Below are positions 24,553 to 39,500 of a DNA stretch of 64,000 nt, piece by piece (positions within the stretch are counted from its first letter, which is position 1; each line of letters starts with the position of its first letter). The position numbers and the translations under genes were made by a program. The notes under the pieces are model-generated. The model ran no database searches. It saw only the letters and a list, made by a program, of their open reading frames with translations, and was not told where the DNA came from. Source of the stretch: Nectonema munidae (lineage: Eukaryota; Nematomorpha; Nectonematoida; Nectonematidae); the NCBI GenBank assembly GCA_030549495.1, contig JAUIRK010000938.1:127001-191000 (forward strand). The letters run 5' to 3'.

Positions 24553-27500
24553 AATTATGTTTTGTTCTTATGCTAAAAGAAAAAAGGGTTGTCAATCAAA
24601 AAGCTAAACGAATGCTCACATATACGCAATCAAGAATAACTCTTTCTACTAATTTTACGCTTTGTGGTGAAATTTTCATATGTGAAGATTTAAATGGCAA
24701 AATTTTTTTGCGTGAAATTATAAAAACGATCCTTTACGGAAATAATACGAAGAAAACCGAAATCTACTGAAAACTTTCCAATTTTTTCCCATAAATGTAA
24801 AGTTAAGGTTTCTAAAAGTATTCGTGAATATTTATTTTTAATTCCAAAAAATTGAAAACATTGAAATATACTCGGTATTATTTTATTTTTACTCAAAAAA
24901 TTTATTTAAAAGTTTGGATAAGATTTTGGTTTTTTTTCACCTTTTGAAGTCATAATAAATGAAAAAAAAATTTTAAAAAATAAATTCCTCATTCTACATA
25001 TATAGTTGAAAAGATTTAAATACATCGCACTAATTTTAAATTTGTTTTTAAAGAATCGCAATTTCGGTTTATTTTACTTTATGTCGGCATAAAGTCGCAC
25101 CCATTTTACCTATTGGAACACCATTCTTAATCATAATTGCGATGAATTCCTCCAAATTGATCTAAAAAATATAGCTTCTATTATTCTTTCAAAATGGTGT
25201 AAAGAGAATTATTAAAAATTTAAGCCCACCACTCTCCAAAGTCCGCACAAGGCATCTCTATCTTTCAAGAGACAAGTGTACACCATTTGTGCTTTCAAAG
25301 GTGCTTAACGAATTCTATTCTTATATATTTTTGATCTTTTAACAAAACTGGTTACTATTAATTTATGCGCGAGGCGCCAAATGGCATTCTGCAGGAAAGC
25401 TTCCCAAACCTAGCACATTGTGCCAAGGGTGTTAGTTTACTTCTGGAGGAAGTTTCGCAAACTTTTCATTTGGGTCGACAAATCATCTTTGACGCAAGTC
25501 ATAAATAAAAGTTAGTCTCTTACTTTTAACAGAGTGAGATGGAAAGTTTTAGTAGCAATGAGAGAATATATATGTATGTAGTATGTATGCATATATCTGT
25601 ATTGATGAAAATATATCAGAGTGATAAGTACAAATGATAAGATAACACCCATGCGTCTGTGAGTACAATTTTATTACTACAGAGAACATTTTAAATGAAA
25701 TAAGTTCATTTGATAACAGTGAAATAGATAATGACTTATAAAAATAATTAAATGCATACATACACACAATGAGGATTATATTTATATAAAATCAATTTCA
25801 AATCCATAATGTCAGAATAGCACAAGACAAGTTATATATGAGAGATGAGAGCTTTGAGTAGCACCCTTTCCTTATCCTATTCAAAATGAGTGTGAAAGTT
25901 ATTTAATTTGTCGCAGTCAATTTGATCGCACTCTTGTGGAGGAGACCTTTCATCAGCAAGATTTGCTCTCCCGTTGTTTGGATTTGTAAGGAAAAAACCT
26001 TTCGTTTACAAACAAAACTTTGTCGAAAAAATGGCAACTTCTACTCATTTCCCACTTTTCCATTAAAAATTTTTCCTTTCTCATTTTCGGTTCAAGTGTT
26101 CTTTGCTTTGAATAAAGTAGTAGTTCAAATAATAATTCTTCTCATTGTTATTTTGTTATAGTAAGCTAATGGAGTCATCAGAACTCTATTTTAAAATATG
26201 TATACATATTATTTTTTAAGTAGAAAAGGAGAAATTTTGCAAGGCAGAAATAAAATTAAAAAAAAAAAAATTAAAATAAAGTTATTGTTGTTGTTAGGCT
26301 TCTAACCTATATTTACAAAATGATAAAATCATCTTTTTTCTTTTTCTAAGTTTTTTACATAGTTTTCCAAATTCACAATGGAGGTAAAACAAATTTTTTC
26401 ACTTTCAGAAAAAAAGTGCGAAATGAAAAGTGGACATTTTTAAAGCTTTTATTGTTCTCCATACTCTGGCTTCCTAAAAAGAAATCTACTTCTTTCATTT
26501 TATAGAATGGACCTAATTTAATTTTATTTCCAAAAGTGTGCTCTTAAATTCAAAATATATTCTCACCTACAAAGATGATTGATTTGGAAGTAAGGAGAGA
26601 AGATTTGTCGCTGAAGAAAAAGCATATGAAGAAAGATGGCTGCCTTGAAGAGTGAAAAGTTTATTCGAAAAGCCTCTTTTGATTCATTTTCCTGAAGATT
26701 GCAAATCAATTTTGAGAGAGTCCTTATTTTTCACTATTAGAAGTGTTTTATGTCATAAAAGTAAAAATTAGTGTAGTTAAAAGTAGGAACATTAATTTGT
26801 AAGTTTATGTCTTTTAGCATTCAATTTTATCACTGCCATTATCTTTTTATCAGCATATTTTAAGCAAATTTTCATCATCATCATCGCCATCATCAATTTA
26901 ATCATCATCATCCTCAACACAACTTAATGACTTCTAAGTGACTAAACATTTATCCTCGGCTTTATCATTTTCTTCAATTTCCTTGCAGTATCATACTTTC
27001 TTTCTATTGATCTTTATTTCCTTCATGTTATCTTGATTGATTTCAAAGTATTTCTAATAAACTTTCCACATTTTAGGGATCGCGTTTGCTTGAACTAAGT
27101 TCAAAAAAGTGTTTGCCATTCTATAACGAGTAAGACACATTGTCATCATGGGACGAGTAATCAAGTTTTCCAGAAGCTAATCCATCATCATCATCATTCC
27201 TTCATTACAGCATCAGCTCACATCATCCTTCGCGATTGATTGATAAATATCGCGATAGACTTGAAAGCTTGTGATAGATCAATCAAATTTTAATTGAACC
27301 TAATATTTTGCCTTTTAAACTAATGTGAATAAAAATGGAATTTGAATGTATTTGCTAGATTTTTTAAAAAGCAAAAATGGAAAAAAACATGCAATTCTTT
27401 TTAAAGTTGAATTTAAGTAGACGTTTTCAAAATGTTTATGTTCTATACTTTAAAGGTAAATAACAAATGCGTAATGATTTTCAATTCTTTCAAATATTGT

Positions 27501-30500
27501 ATATACTTTTAAAATTTCTTATATCAGAAAATTAACCAATCGTTTCGAATTAAATAAAAAAAAATTTTATTAATTAAGCTAAAACTGACCTCTTGATTAA
27601 TATAAGTGCTAATGTGTAGCAATTTCTTTTGATATCCTGAATCAAAATAACTTTAAAAAATATACCAATTTGAAACATTTTCCCTATTTTATCATTTATA
27701 TTATTTGCTTTGAAAAAGGATATCCGAAACTATTCAGCAACATCACCTAGTTTTCCAATTTTTTATATTTGTTATAATTTGTTTAAAATAGGTGATCATA
27801 TCTATTCTTGTAGGAGATTTGAATTTCGATTTTGACCAAATTTCAGATCTTAAAGCTGTTTAAAATGGATATTAATACTAAAATATTTTGATATGTTTAA
27901 AATATTCCAAATTTTCATAAATATTTGAAAAATAAGTTAGAAATTAACATATTAAATTTGCATAATTTTGTGTAAAAACTTGTGAAATTAGTGTCTTATC
28001 CATTTTTTTTTAAATATTTTTTTTATTATTATTTAGTGTTTTATTCAATTTGTACTAAAATTTATAATTTTTATCCAAATAGTAAAAAACTTTCATTACA
28101 AATCAAATTTTGTATTTTAGTATACAAGAGAGTAATTTTGATTAATAATATAGCAGTTCTCTCTACCTATCAAAATTTCATTTGAAGAATTGTAGTTTAC
28201 TACTAATATAAACAAAGTAAGTTTATAACTTAATCGTATGCCGCCTGATCAATGCTTCTTTAAAGAAAGATTTTTCCGACAGATCCATGGGATGATAAGA
28301 AGATAAATATTTGTTTTGTCGTGGGGAGAATGTAGAAAAAAAAATCACCTCCAGATAATTTTGTAAGCTTGTTTACTAAAATGAACATTTTAGGAAGTTT
28401 CTATATATGTATGCAAAAGCCGTATATAGTAATGCTTATATATAGAGTATTGCTTGGATTACACCAACGAATGCTAATTCATATATCATCTTTCAAAAAT
28501 CAATTATAAATTGGAATTTTTTTTTTATAAAAAATATTTTTTTAATGGATTAATCATGAAACACGAAATAATACAAAGTTTAAATAATACTAAAATCTCC
28601 AATTCTAATGATAAATAATCGATAATATAGTTCTTTTTGCGAATCATGCGAAAGATTACGACTTGTTCCGAAATAATTCAAAATAAAGGAAAATCTTCTC
28701 GACACTGTCCCCATTCTTGATTTTTTAGGACAACTTAAAATAATGTGATGTATTTAAGTTCTAAGTTAGAATGGAAAAAAAGATTTTTTTTACTTATTAT
28801 GTGAAAACTCCAAAATAAACAGAAATCTTGTCAAATCTTTTAAAAAGATGTTCATTTTTTAGACAAACTAAAAGTAAAGCTTTTTGAATGATTTACAATA
28901 AAGATAACATTAGTAATTTTTTTTTAATTTTTATTTTACGATTTTTTTAAAAAAAAAGTCTAAATAATTAAAACATTGAAATAAATTCCTGCTTTTTAGT
29001 TTTATTCAAAAAAAGGATTTCCCTTTATCTGCAATTATTTTGGTGAAGAGTCAAACCGAGCGCCACCGGCAAATCGGAACTCCTAATTTTGATAACTTTT
29101 TTTATTCATCGAAAATTATGAAGAGAATAGAAAAAAATAGTTTATAAATTTAGACTTTATCATTTTAAAAGCAATATACTAAAAAAACTACTAATATTAT
29201 TATTTTATTAGTAAAAATTAGTAAAGTTACCATTACTATCTGAAAAAGGTGTAAGATTATAAATATAAAAGATTAATTAAAAGAAATTTTTTTTTAAAAG
29301 ATTAAAAAATAACTATTATGTGATAAGTAAATTAGATACTTTCATTTTTATGAAATTATTGTACTTAGATGGCGTTAATATTTTGAACATTATTTCCTAC
29401 ATTTAAATAAATTTCATAAACGAACTTATTTTTCAATGATAACTAGAAAAGATCATTTTTTTTATAAATGATTTTTTCAAATTTTTGGTTATTTATTCAA
29501 ATATTTTATATCCGAAAGTTTTCTCCAATTATTATTAATTTCAATTGAAATTTTTATTTGTGCAAACTTTCGATAAATGATTTTATTTTAGTTTGATTTA
29601 CTGTTCTAAAATCATTAAGAATTTAACTTTTCGATGATTAGTAGATATATAAATAAAATAGTTGAAAATACCAATTTGAAAAATTTGCCAAATTTTGGCT
29701 CACAAAACACTTGACAAAATTCAGAGAGAAAACAATTATAAACGCGAAAAAATCAATTATGATTGAATCAATCAACTTTAAAGAAATTCACTGATAATAT
29801 TCTAAAATTAAAAAAAAAATTTTTACGTCAAATTACACGCTCCAAACCTTTTATATATTTTGCTTTTTTTAAGTTAAATAATTCAAAAAAATAGTAGTAG
29901 TAATTGATTGAAACGAAAGCAAAAAGTATAAACAAAGAATATTTAACAAAAAGACATGAATTGATTCCCCCAATGTTGAAACAAGTATGACAAGTAAGAT
30001 ATTTAACATCCTTTCTGAATTTCATTCTAAATTTTTGAACATCTCTTGTCCAAAAATTGTTCTCCGAATATGTAATTAATATAAAATTTTTATTTCAGAC
30101 TTCCAAAAAACACTTCAAAGTTCTATCAATGTGATGAAATTTCATTCGAAAATGGAGAATTATTTATAACTTATAATTTATATAAATATAAATCACATAT
30201 GGTATGTTCAATTATAAAAACATTGTTTTGTCTTAGGGCAATCCTAAAATTGAACCAGAATATAAGAGGAATTTTAGTAGAAAGTAATCTTTTAAACTTA
30301 TTACTTGTATAGATTATGAGCTTTTAAAGATTTTATCCTAGATTTTTAAGGCGAACTTATTGAGATATATTTATGACAAAAAATTGTTTATGCTTTAAGA
30401 TATCTTTTGACAAAAAAATAACAAAATATAATTTTTTAAAATTATTCTAATTCCTATTCTTAAATATTTAATTCAAAAATTATTTTGAGTGAAAAAAAGG

Positions 30501-33500
30501 AATTAACCTTTAACATAGTGACATGTATGTCACAAGATATATTCCAAATAACTTGTGTATAAGCTAATACTTATCTCAAATATAACTAAAAAAAATTCAA
30601 TTTTAGTTTTAAAAAAAACTTTTTTACCATATGGTGTTAAGATTTTCACATATTCTATTTTTTTATAAATGAAAATAGTAAAAAAAAACTCTGTTTTCAT
30701 GAATTTTAATCAAAATAAGAGATGCAGTTGGACAATTTATAAGAATAAGATTGTTATAAACTTGTAAAGCCTCATTTTAAGCCTCTTTTGGTTAAATCAG
30801 GTGTGATTTTTCATGAACAAAATCTTTCCAAACTTTCATTTATTTTAATATCAAAATAATGTGATGTATTAGACGGTTTTCAAGTATTTAGGAAGAAAAA
30901 TACTTTTTTATTTGTTTAAAAAAATCAGGATTTCGAAAAGGTTTAGAAAGCCTTCGCTTTATCTCGGAAAAAAGTAGCCACTCGTTAAGTCCATAATTGT
31001 CGCCATTTTTAATTGTTCTGACTTGGGTTGGATCAAATCCATTTGTATGTGTCCTCTTGTATAGTGTATTTGATTTGTATAAGTGCATCGTGTAAAATGT
31101 AATGATAAATCCAAAACTATGATGTAGCATATCTAGAGGTTATCAGATGTGAAATTTTTTGTATAGGCGGATGGGGCATACTAATTTTTTAGTGCGAAAA
31201 ATTCAGAAAAAACCTTCGAGGTATATAGAAAAAAATAATGCTTGAAAATTGCGCATGTTGAAACTTGAATGATCCGCGGATGAAGATGTTAAAAGGATGT
31301 AAAATTTTTGCGGATGTGTACATCGGATACATCTCAAATCAGATCAAACATGACAGGATATCAATAAAAGCAACTCAGAATTCACTACAGAGAATTTTAC
31401 ATTCATCAAAGAAGCTCAGCTATATACGTATCGTGTACATCCAATGGCTTGAAATGACAAATATATTTATCTCAATTTGATACGCTGAGGTATAAAATTT
31501 GTATTCCCCGCGTCCTTAAGTTTATGCAAAACTAGTTAACTTTTTTTTAAAAAAAAAATATTTTACTTTTAGTTTTTAATACTATTCCAGTTTTTCCACA
31601 AAATATTTAACAGTCTTAGTAAAAACTTACGCCCAACAAAATCTAGTAGGTGTGTGTGTGGAGGAGATGAGTTGTGGAATGAAGCTCTTCTAGCTATAGT
31701 AGGCATATTGAAAAATGAGAATATATTTGCTCAAAATGAGAGTGAGAGATGAACTAAAAGCAAGCGATTTTGTTTGCTCACGGTGAGAAGTGTGAATTTC
31801 ATTTTACAAATTTTCAATTGTATACCAGAAAGTACCTTTATAGAGGAGGTTAATTTTTACTGGTCCTCGGAGTTATGAACTTTCAGTTTGATTGAAGAAT
31901 ATGCTTAAGAAGTTGAAGCATCTTTTGGAAAAATTGCATTTTTTAAATCAATTGAGCTCTTTTTGAAAAATCTTTTTAATGGTCAGAGAATTCTCTAAAA
32001 AAATAGCCTAAGTGACTTAACCGGCCTACCCATCTGTCCAACCAATGCAACAAACTAATTAACACTAGGAAAAAGCTACTTTTTTAATAGCTATAAAAAA
32101 GGGTTATTGAGTGGTACACGAACACAGCATTAATGTCAACAAAGACAAAGTTAAATCCATTTCAAAAGTGTTTGCTGGATACATCGGATTGCAAAATAAG
32201 TTGCTTTACGAAAGTATTATAATACAGGAATTTTGAGTCAACACATTAATTCTACCAGAGCGATATATATACAATAATTTCATAAAAATTGATATATCTA
32301 ATTCACTGATCGAATAGTGTCATTCCAACTTATAAATGTTTAGCTATACTAATGATAATAACTCTGATCCATTAACTTTTACTTCCTTTTTGCGCCCATA
32401 AAGTAAAAATATCACAATAATTTTTTTCAATATGTGGTTTTGAAAATATTCTTCTTCGTTCTTGATAATTTCGGATGAATAAATGAAGTTATCAAAATTA
32501 TGAGTTCAGACTTGTAGGTGAAGCTGGGATCGATTCTTCTTCTTTTTCTGGATTGAATTATTTTTTGCGAACAAACTAAAAAAAAGGAAATTTATTTCAA
32601 TGTTTTTTTTATTATACTATTTAGAAGAAAAAATAATTTTTTTTTTTTTGAGTTCAAAACAGTGCAATATCAAAGTTATTTCAAGTTAATATCTAACTAT
32701 AATAATAATAATCATCAACTTACTATATTCATGCCAACAAAAAAACTTTTAAGCCTTATCAGGATGGGAGAAATGTAAAACTTGATCGGAATATAAGTGT
32801 CTTCGTCATATAAATAAAAAAGATATTTTTTGCTGTCATATTCAAACAATAAGTAAAATAAAGCCAGTCAAAACTATTTCTTACAAAATTGTGACAATTA
32901 ATTCCAAAACTTTGAATTTTTTCTTTAAACAAATTAAGCATTCATTACAAGATGTTCTACACAAGTGAAACTTTTAAGTATAAAAACATTACTAATATAT
33001 TATTGGATAAAGATTACTAATAGCTAGTAGACAGTTTTTATTAGAACTGTGCATCTTTCTATATCCTCAACTATAAAGTCGACACCACCTTTGGTTTCAT
33101 TGTAGAAGTGTATCATTTCTGCTTTGTTCTTTGTCCCTGCTAAAATCAGAAGCTTGATCAAAGATAAAACGGATCAGTTTTTAGGAACATAATACTTGCA
33201 GACTTTTGAGCAAGCTTCTCTCCTTTTAGAGTAGAAGGATAAGGGAAAGATTTTTTATTTCGACAAAGTGTTCCAATAACCTCACATTTTATTTCAAGAG
33301 GCCAAACTATCACTTGTTATAAAAATATTTAGGCCTGTTATTTCCAATGGCTTGACTAATTCAATTCCAAACATCTTTTTCTTGTACTCTTAGCAACATA
33401 AGATTCTTTATTCTCTTTTCCCAGGTAAATAATTGCGTTGAGGGTGAACTTGATTTTGCGTGTAAATATCCTAAAACATGTAGGAGGTGAAAAAACTCCT

Positions 33501-34604
33501 TTTCACTATAACTTTTTGAAAGCGTTCTACTTCTTTCGGTACAACTTTTGGTTTGAATCGAAAAAGTATATACTTTATTTTATTCAGCCATTATAATCCC
33601 TTACAAATAACATAACATAAGTTTATTAAGCATTATAAAAGGCTTACGCCTATGAAAATGCATCTGCAAATTCAATTATATATATTTATACATTTCATTG
33701 CCAAGAAATTTGTCTAATTAATACTTATAATTAATGAAAATTATATAATAAAATACGATCGTTATCATTTGAAGTTAAATCTTCTTCGTAAAAAGTATAC
33801 GATTTTCGGGAGAAAATTTGAGATCTAACTCATCTTTTTGCCAACTATTTTGTATTTTAGTATCTTCCATACGTCCTCGTGGTAACGTTAAACATTTTGG
33901 CATTCAGCCATGTCATCTATTTCCATATCATAACATATTTTTTACTTCCAAGAAATAACAAGCCTCAAAAAATGATTTTCCCCATAATTTAGTGAGATTT
34001 AAGTTTCAAATCACTTCTAATCAATATATCATATAACATGGTATACTGTATACAATGTTATACTTCAATCAATTCAAGTTACACACGTTGATGAACTAAT
34101 TACAAGAGGGAACACGTGACTATACAAACTGTAGTCATCTTTAGTTAAAGGAAAACGAATAAATTAACTTTTTTTACACTACATTCATCATCATTATCAT
34201 TTGAAAGCCAACTGTTTATAAAAATGAGTGGTTGAGTGGTGTGAAGTTTAAATTTATAATGAAAACATATCTGAATTGAGGAAAATAGAATCACTATATT
34301 TGGTAATTTTTAAAAAATGAATTAAATCATTTGAATTTATAATTTTTTAATTTGCAATAAATACTACTAAACTAAAAAAAATAATTAAATTATTAATTAA
34401 GGAACTTTTTGTATAACACCTTTTTTTTATCTCATATACAAATAAAAGTGGTTGAATTGGAAATATGCAAAAATAGACGGTAATGACATCAAATTAGTTC
34501 TACAGCTAAACATATAGTATACATTAAGTCAATACCATATGTATTTAGATAAATTATCCAATCACAATTATCCCATATGGGCAGTTGTTTAATAAACATC
34601 ATAA
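24553..34604. other. Ten kilobases of AT-rich DNA without recognised genes
   Basis: I see no domain, no splice-bounded exon and no terminal repeats that I would defend. Points noted: short ATC repeats at about 26874-26912 and 27181-27198, a 27-codon frame at about 26574-26657 with no known motif, and many poly-A/T runs. It could be intron of a large gene or intergenic DNA. Confidence 0.5.
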
Positions 34605-34733
34605 CGGTGTTTTCATCCAGAAGGCACAATCGCGCCGCTTGTATTGAACTATGAAGAAAGTAGGCTTGATACGGGATCGAACCCAAGACCTTGAGTTATC
34701 GAATCCAGCATCTAACCATCCCTATACTCAAGT
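34605..34733 (-). repeat. tRNA-derived SINE, copy 1
   Basis: On the minus strand: GGATGGTTAGATGCTGGATT (A-box-like), then CTTGGGTTCGATCCCGTATC (B box near 34673-34684), then AAGCCTACTTTCTTCATAGT and CAAGCGGCGCGATTGTGCCT. The same order occurs at 36027 and 44562. It does not fold as a full tRNA. The shared non-tRNA body after the B box marks a SINE family. Confidence 0.85.
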
Positions 34734-36026
34734 CAGGTGAAAGAAATTTAAACCCAAAAAAATCGTATTTAAAATAGGAACGTTTTAAAAATTCATCAAT
34801 GAATGAATATCAGAATTATAGCATACTTTATTTTAAGGAAAAACAATATATGTCTTCTTATCATTTTTACATCATAATTAAAATATAAAAAAGTATATAT
34901 TAAAATACTCCTTAAAAATTATTGTTTTTCCATTTATTACTTTTAAAAAGTATAAAAATATATATTAAAAATTAACTTTTTTTTCGAGAAAAATTTGGAA
35001 TAATGACAAATGCCTCCTTTGTTTTATATCACAACTTTCAAATGTTATTCTAAATGTTTTTTTTAATATAATAAAAAAGAAACTAATATAAATTGTAAAA
35101 AATGTTAATTCAAAATTCGTTAAAAGAAATTTAAGAACAGCGTCTAAATCCTGACATATGTTTTAACAAATCTCGTTATCAATTCTCTTCCTCGAATTGA
35201 GGTAGGAAGGATCTCTTGATGAAATTTTAAGAAATTTTGAGCAAACACTTTTTACCATTTCTAAACATTCCATTTCTTTTCAATGACTCCGCCTTCACTT
35301 CAACCTACTTGTGGAATTAGTGTGGCCGAAGCTCCAAATTTTGGCCAAAAGCCTGGGAACCAGATCACCTGCTTAAAAATTTAGTAACTGTGCCTTACGT
35401 TTATACGATTGAAAAGGAAGAATCAGACAGGTAAGGTTTTGGTCCTTCAATCATCAAGAAAGCCGAAAATGCATCCTTAACCTTCAGAAGAAACCAAAAA
35501 TGAAGTTAAAGGGTGGGATTAGTTGGAACAAGAATGAGAAGGAGCGAGAAATATGAGATGCTGCATTGTATGTGATAATGAGTGCATCTATGATATAACT
35601 ATTAAAAATGGAAATTTAATCAAATTGATTTTTATACTCACTTTGAGATCAGAGTGAATTTGTGTTTGGGATGATGACTAAAGAATATCGTGCCTAAATC
35701 GATAGAGCGCATATTCCTTGTGTGTGTGTGTGTGTATGTATCTTGCAAGTCATGCAAAACAACATCCTTATTACACTCAGCTAACTGAGAAGAACTGACG
35801 ACTAGAAAAGTGGAGACAAATAGAGAAAGCGGTTGAGAGAAGAAACTCCTCTACATTGTGTGCCAAGATTCGATCTGGTCTCACAAGGTCATCATTATTC
35901 CTCATTCTTCACTACTGACTAATCTTTCATTGATCCATTCATGCATGAACGCAATGCATACCTTTTCAAATCGTTGCAATCAAGCGTCTATGCGCATCAT
36001 ATTTTCACAGAAATCATTCATACCTA
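34734..36026. other. AT-rich DNA without recognised genes
   Basis: Contains a TG microsatellite at about 35719-35734 and GC-richer DNA at about 35280-35960 with no coding match. Nothing else could be supported. Confidence 0.45.
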
Positions 36027-36160
36027 TGGGTGCGTGTAAGATTGGTTAGATACTGGGTTTCAATAACTCAAGGTCTTGGCTTCGACCCCGCTTCAAGCCT
36101 ACTTTCCTCATTATTCGATTCAAATGGGCGAATTGGGCCGCCCTCGAGGAAACCCCCCCT
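36027..36160 (+). repeat. tRNA-derived SINE, copy 2 (degraded tail)
   Basis: Reads GATTGGTTAGATACTGGGTT, CTTGGCTTCGACCCCGCTTC and AAGCCTACTTTCCTCATTAT, aligning with the copies at 34605 and 44562. Its tail, expected to read GATGAAAACACC, is GAGGAAACCCCCCCTTTTCC and runs into homopolymer-rich sequence. Confidence 0.8.
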
Positions 36161-36502
36161 TTTCCCTTTCTTCCCTTTCTCACCCCTTTCTAAAATATGA
36201 GAGAATTTTTTCCCAAAAAGAGAAAATTTTTTTTCGAAAAAAAATTTTTCATTTTAAAAAAAAAAATTTTCAAAAAATTTTTCAAAAATTAATTTTAAAA
36301 AAAAAATTTAAAAAATTATAAATAGAATAAAAATAAAAAACACCCTCCAAAACAACACTACTTTTTAAAATTATTGATTATTTGTTTCTTCAAAAAAAAA
36401 AAAAAAAAACTATTATAAAACATTTATAATTATTAGTAAGAAAAAAGATGAAAAAAAAAAAAACATATTCACTTTTCCTCTTTTTTATTATAAGGAGGAA
36501 AG
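36161..36502. other. Homopolymer-rich junction before the 53-bp satellite
   Basis: Alternating runs of C, T and A only (for example a T run, CG, then an A run near 36230-36260) with almost no other content. It may be a poly-A/T rich SINE tail or poorly resolved bases at the edge of a long array. Confidence 0.5.
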
Positions 36503-39500
36503 GAAATCTGAACAATTTTTCCACATTCTCAATATTAGGTAGAAAAAGGTTGAAAGAAATCTGAACAATTTTTCCACATTCTCAATATTAGGTAGAAAAA
36601 GGTTGAAAGAAATCTGAACAATTTTTCCACATTCTCAATATTAGGTAGAAAAAGGTTGAAAGAAATCTGAACAATTTTTCCACATTCTCAATATTAGGTA
36701 GAAAAAGGTTGAAAGAAATCTGAACAATTTTTCCACATTCTCAATATTAGGTAGAAAAAGGTTGAAAGAAATCTGAACAATTTTTCCACATTCTCAATAT
36801 TAGGTAGAAAAAGGTTGAAAGAAATCTGAACAATTTTTCCACATTCTCAATATTAGGTAGAAAAAGGTTGAAAGAAATCTGAACAATTTTTCCACATTCT
36901 CAATATTAGGTAGAAAAAGGTTGAAAGAAATCTGAACAATTTTTCCACATTCTCAATATTAGGTAGAAAAAGGTTGAAAGAAATCTGAACAATTTTTCCA
37001 CATTCTCAATATTAGGTAGAAAAAGGTTGAAAGAAATCTGAACAATTTTTCCACATTCTCAATATTAGGTAGAAAAAGGTTGAAAGAAATCTGAACAATT
37101 TTTCCACATTCTCAATATTAGGTAGAAAAAGGTTGAAAGAAATCTGAACAATTTTTCCACATTCTCAATATTAGGTAGAAAAAGGTTGAAAGAAATCTGA
37201 ACAATTTTTCCACATTCTCAATATTAGGTAGAAAAAGGTTGAAAGAAATCTGAACAATTTTTCCACATTCTCAATATTAGGTAGAAAAAGGTTGAAAGAA
37301 ATCTGAACAATTTTTCCACATTCTCAATATTAGGTAGAAAAAGGTTGAAAGAAATCTGAACAATTTTTCCACATTCTCAATATTAGGTAGAAAAAGGTTG
37401 AAAGAAATCTGAACAATTTTTCCACATTCTCAATATTAGGTAGAAAAAGGTTGAAAGAAATCTGAACAATTTTTCCACATTCTCAATATTAGGTAGAAAA
37501 AGGTTGAAAGAAATCTGAACAATTTTTCCACATTCTCAATATTAGGTAGAAAAAGGTTGAAAGAAATCTGAACAATTTTTCCACATTCTCAATATTAGGT
37601 AGAAAAAGGTTGAAAGAAATCTGAACAATTTTTCCACATTCTCAATATTAGGTAGAAAAAGGTTGAAAGAAATCTGAACAATTTTTCCACATTCTCAATA
37701 TTAGGTAGAAAAAGGTTGAAAGAAATCTGAACAATTTTTCCACATTCTCAATATTAGGTAGAAAAAGGTTGAAAGAAATCTGAACAATTTTTCCACATTC
37801 TCAATATTAGGTAGAAAAAGGTTGAAAGAAATCTGAACAATTTTTCCACATTCTCAATATTAGGTAGAAAAAGGTTGAAAGAAATCTGAACAATTTTTCC
37901 ACATTCTCAATATTAGGTAGAAAAAGGTTGAAAGAAATCTGAACAATTTTTCCACATTCTCAATATTAGGTAGAAAAAGGTTGAAAGAAATCTGAACAAT
38001 TTTTCCACATTCTCAATATTAGGTAGAAAAAGGTTGAAAGAAATCTGAACAATTTTTCCACATTCTCAATATTAGGTAGAAAAAGGTTGAAAGAAATCTG
38101 AACAATTTTTCCACATTCTCAATATTAGGTAGAAAAAGGTTGAAAGAAATCTGAACAATTTTTCCACATTCTCAATATTAGGTAGAAAAAGGTTGAAAGA
38201 AATCTGAACAATTTTTCCACATTCTGAATATTAGGTAGAAAAAGGTTGAAAGAAATCTGAACAATTTTTCCACATTCTCAATATTAGGTAGAAAAAGGTT
38301 GAAAGAAATCTGAACAATTTTTCCACATTCTCAATATTAGGTAGAAAAAGGTTGAAAGAAATCTGAACAATTTTTCCACATTCTCAATATTAGGTAGAAA
38401 AAGGTTGAAAGAAATCTGAACAATTTTTCCACATTCTCAATATTAGGTAGAAAAAGGTTGAAAGAAATCTGAACAATTTTTCCACATTCTCAATATTAGG
38501 TAGAAAAAGGTTGAAAGAAATCTGAACAATTTTTCCACATTCTCAATATTAGGTAGAAAAAGGTTGAAAGAAATCTGAACAATTTTTCCACATTCTCAAT
38601 ATTAGGTAGAAAAAGGTTGAAAGAAATCTGAACAATTTTTCCACATTCTCAATATTAGGTAGAAAAAGGTTGAAAGAAATCTGAACAATTTTTCCACATT
38701 CTCAATATTAGGTAGAAAAAGGTTGAAAGAAATCTGAACAATTTTTCCACATTCTCAATATTAGGTAGAAAAAGGTTGAAAGAAATCTGAACAATTTTTC
38801 CACATTCTCAATATTAGGTAGAAAAAGGTTGAAAGAAATCTGAACAATTTTTCCACATTCTCAATATTAGGTAGAAAAAGGTTGAAAGAAATCTGAACAA
38901 TTTTTCCACATTCTCAATATTAGGTAGAAAAAGGTTGAAAGAAATCTGAACAATTTTTCCACATTCTCAATATTAGGTAGAAAAAGGTTGAAAGAAATCT
39001 GAACAATTTTTCCACATTCTCAATATTAGGTAGAAAAAGGTTGAAAGAAATCTGAACAATTTTTCCACATTCTCAATATTAGGTAGAAAAAGGTTGAAAG
39101 AAATCTGAACAATTTTTCCACATTCTCAATATTAGGTAGAAAAAGGTTGAAAGAAATCTGAACAATTTTTCCACATTCTCAATATTAGGTAGAAAAAGGT
39201 TGAAAGAAATCTGAACAATTTTTCCACATTCTCAATATTAGGTAGAAAAAGGTTGAAAGAAATCTGAACAATTTTTCCACATTCTCAATATTAGGTAGAA
39301 AAAGGTTGAAAGAAATCTGAACAATTTTTCCACATTCTCAATATTAGGTAGAAAAAGGTTGAAAGAAATCTGAACAATTTTTCCACATTCTCAATATTAG
39401 GTAGAAAAAGGTTGAAAGAAATCTGAACAATTTTTCCACATTCTCAATATTAGGTAGAAAAAGGTTGAAAGAAATCTGAACAATTTTTCCACATTCTCAA

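Noticed and set aside
34670-34733. tRNA gene suggested by GGTTCGATCCC, also at 36.08, 44.62 and 52.55 kb
   Set aside because: No cloverleaf with paired acceptor stem could be drawn. At three of the sites a shared non-tRNA body follows, showing a SINE; at 52.55 kb only a B box remains.
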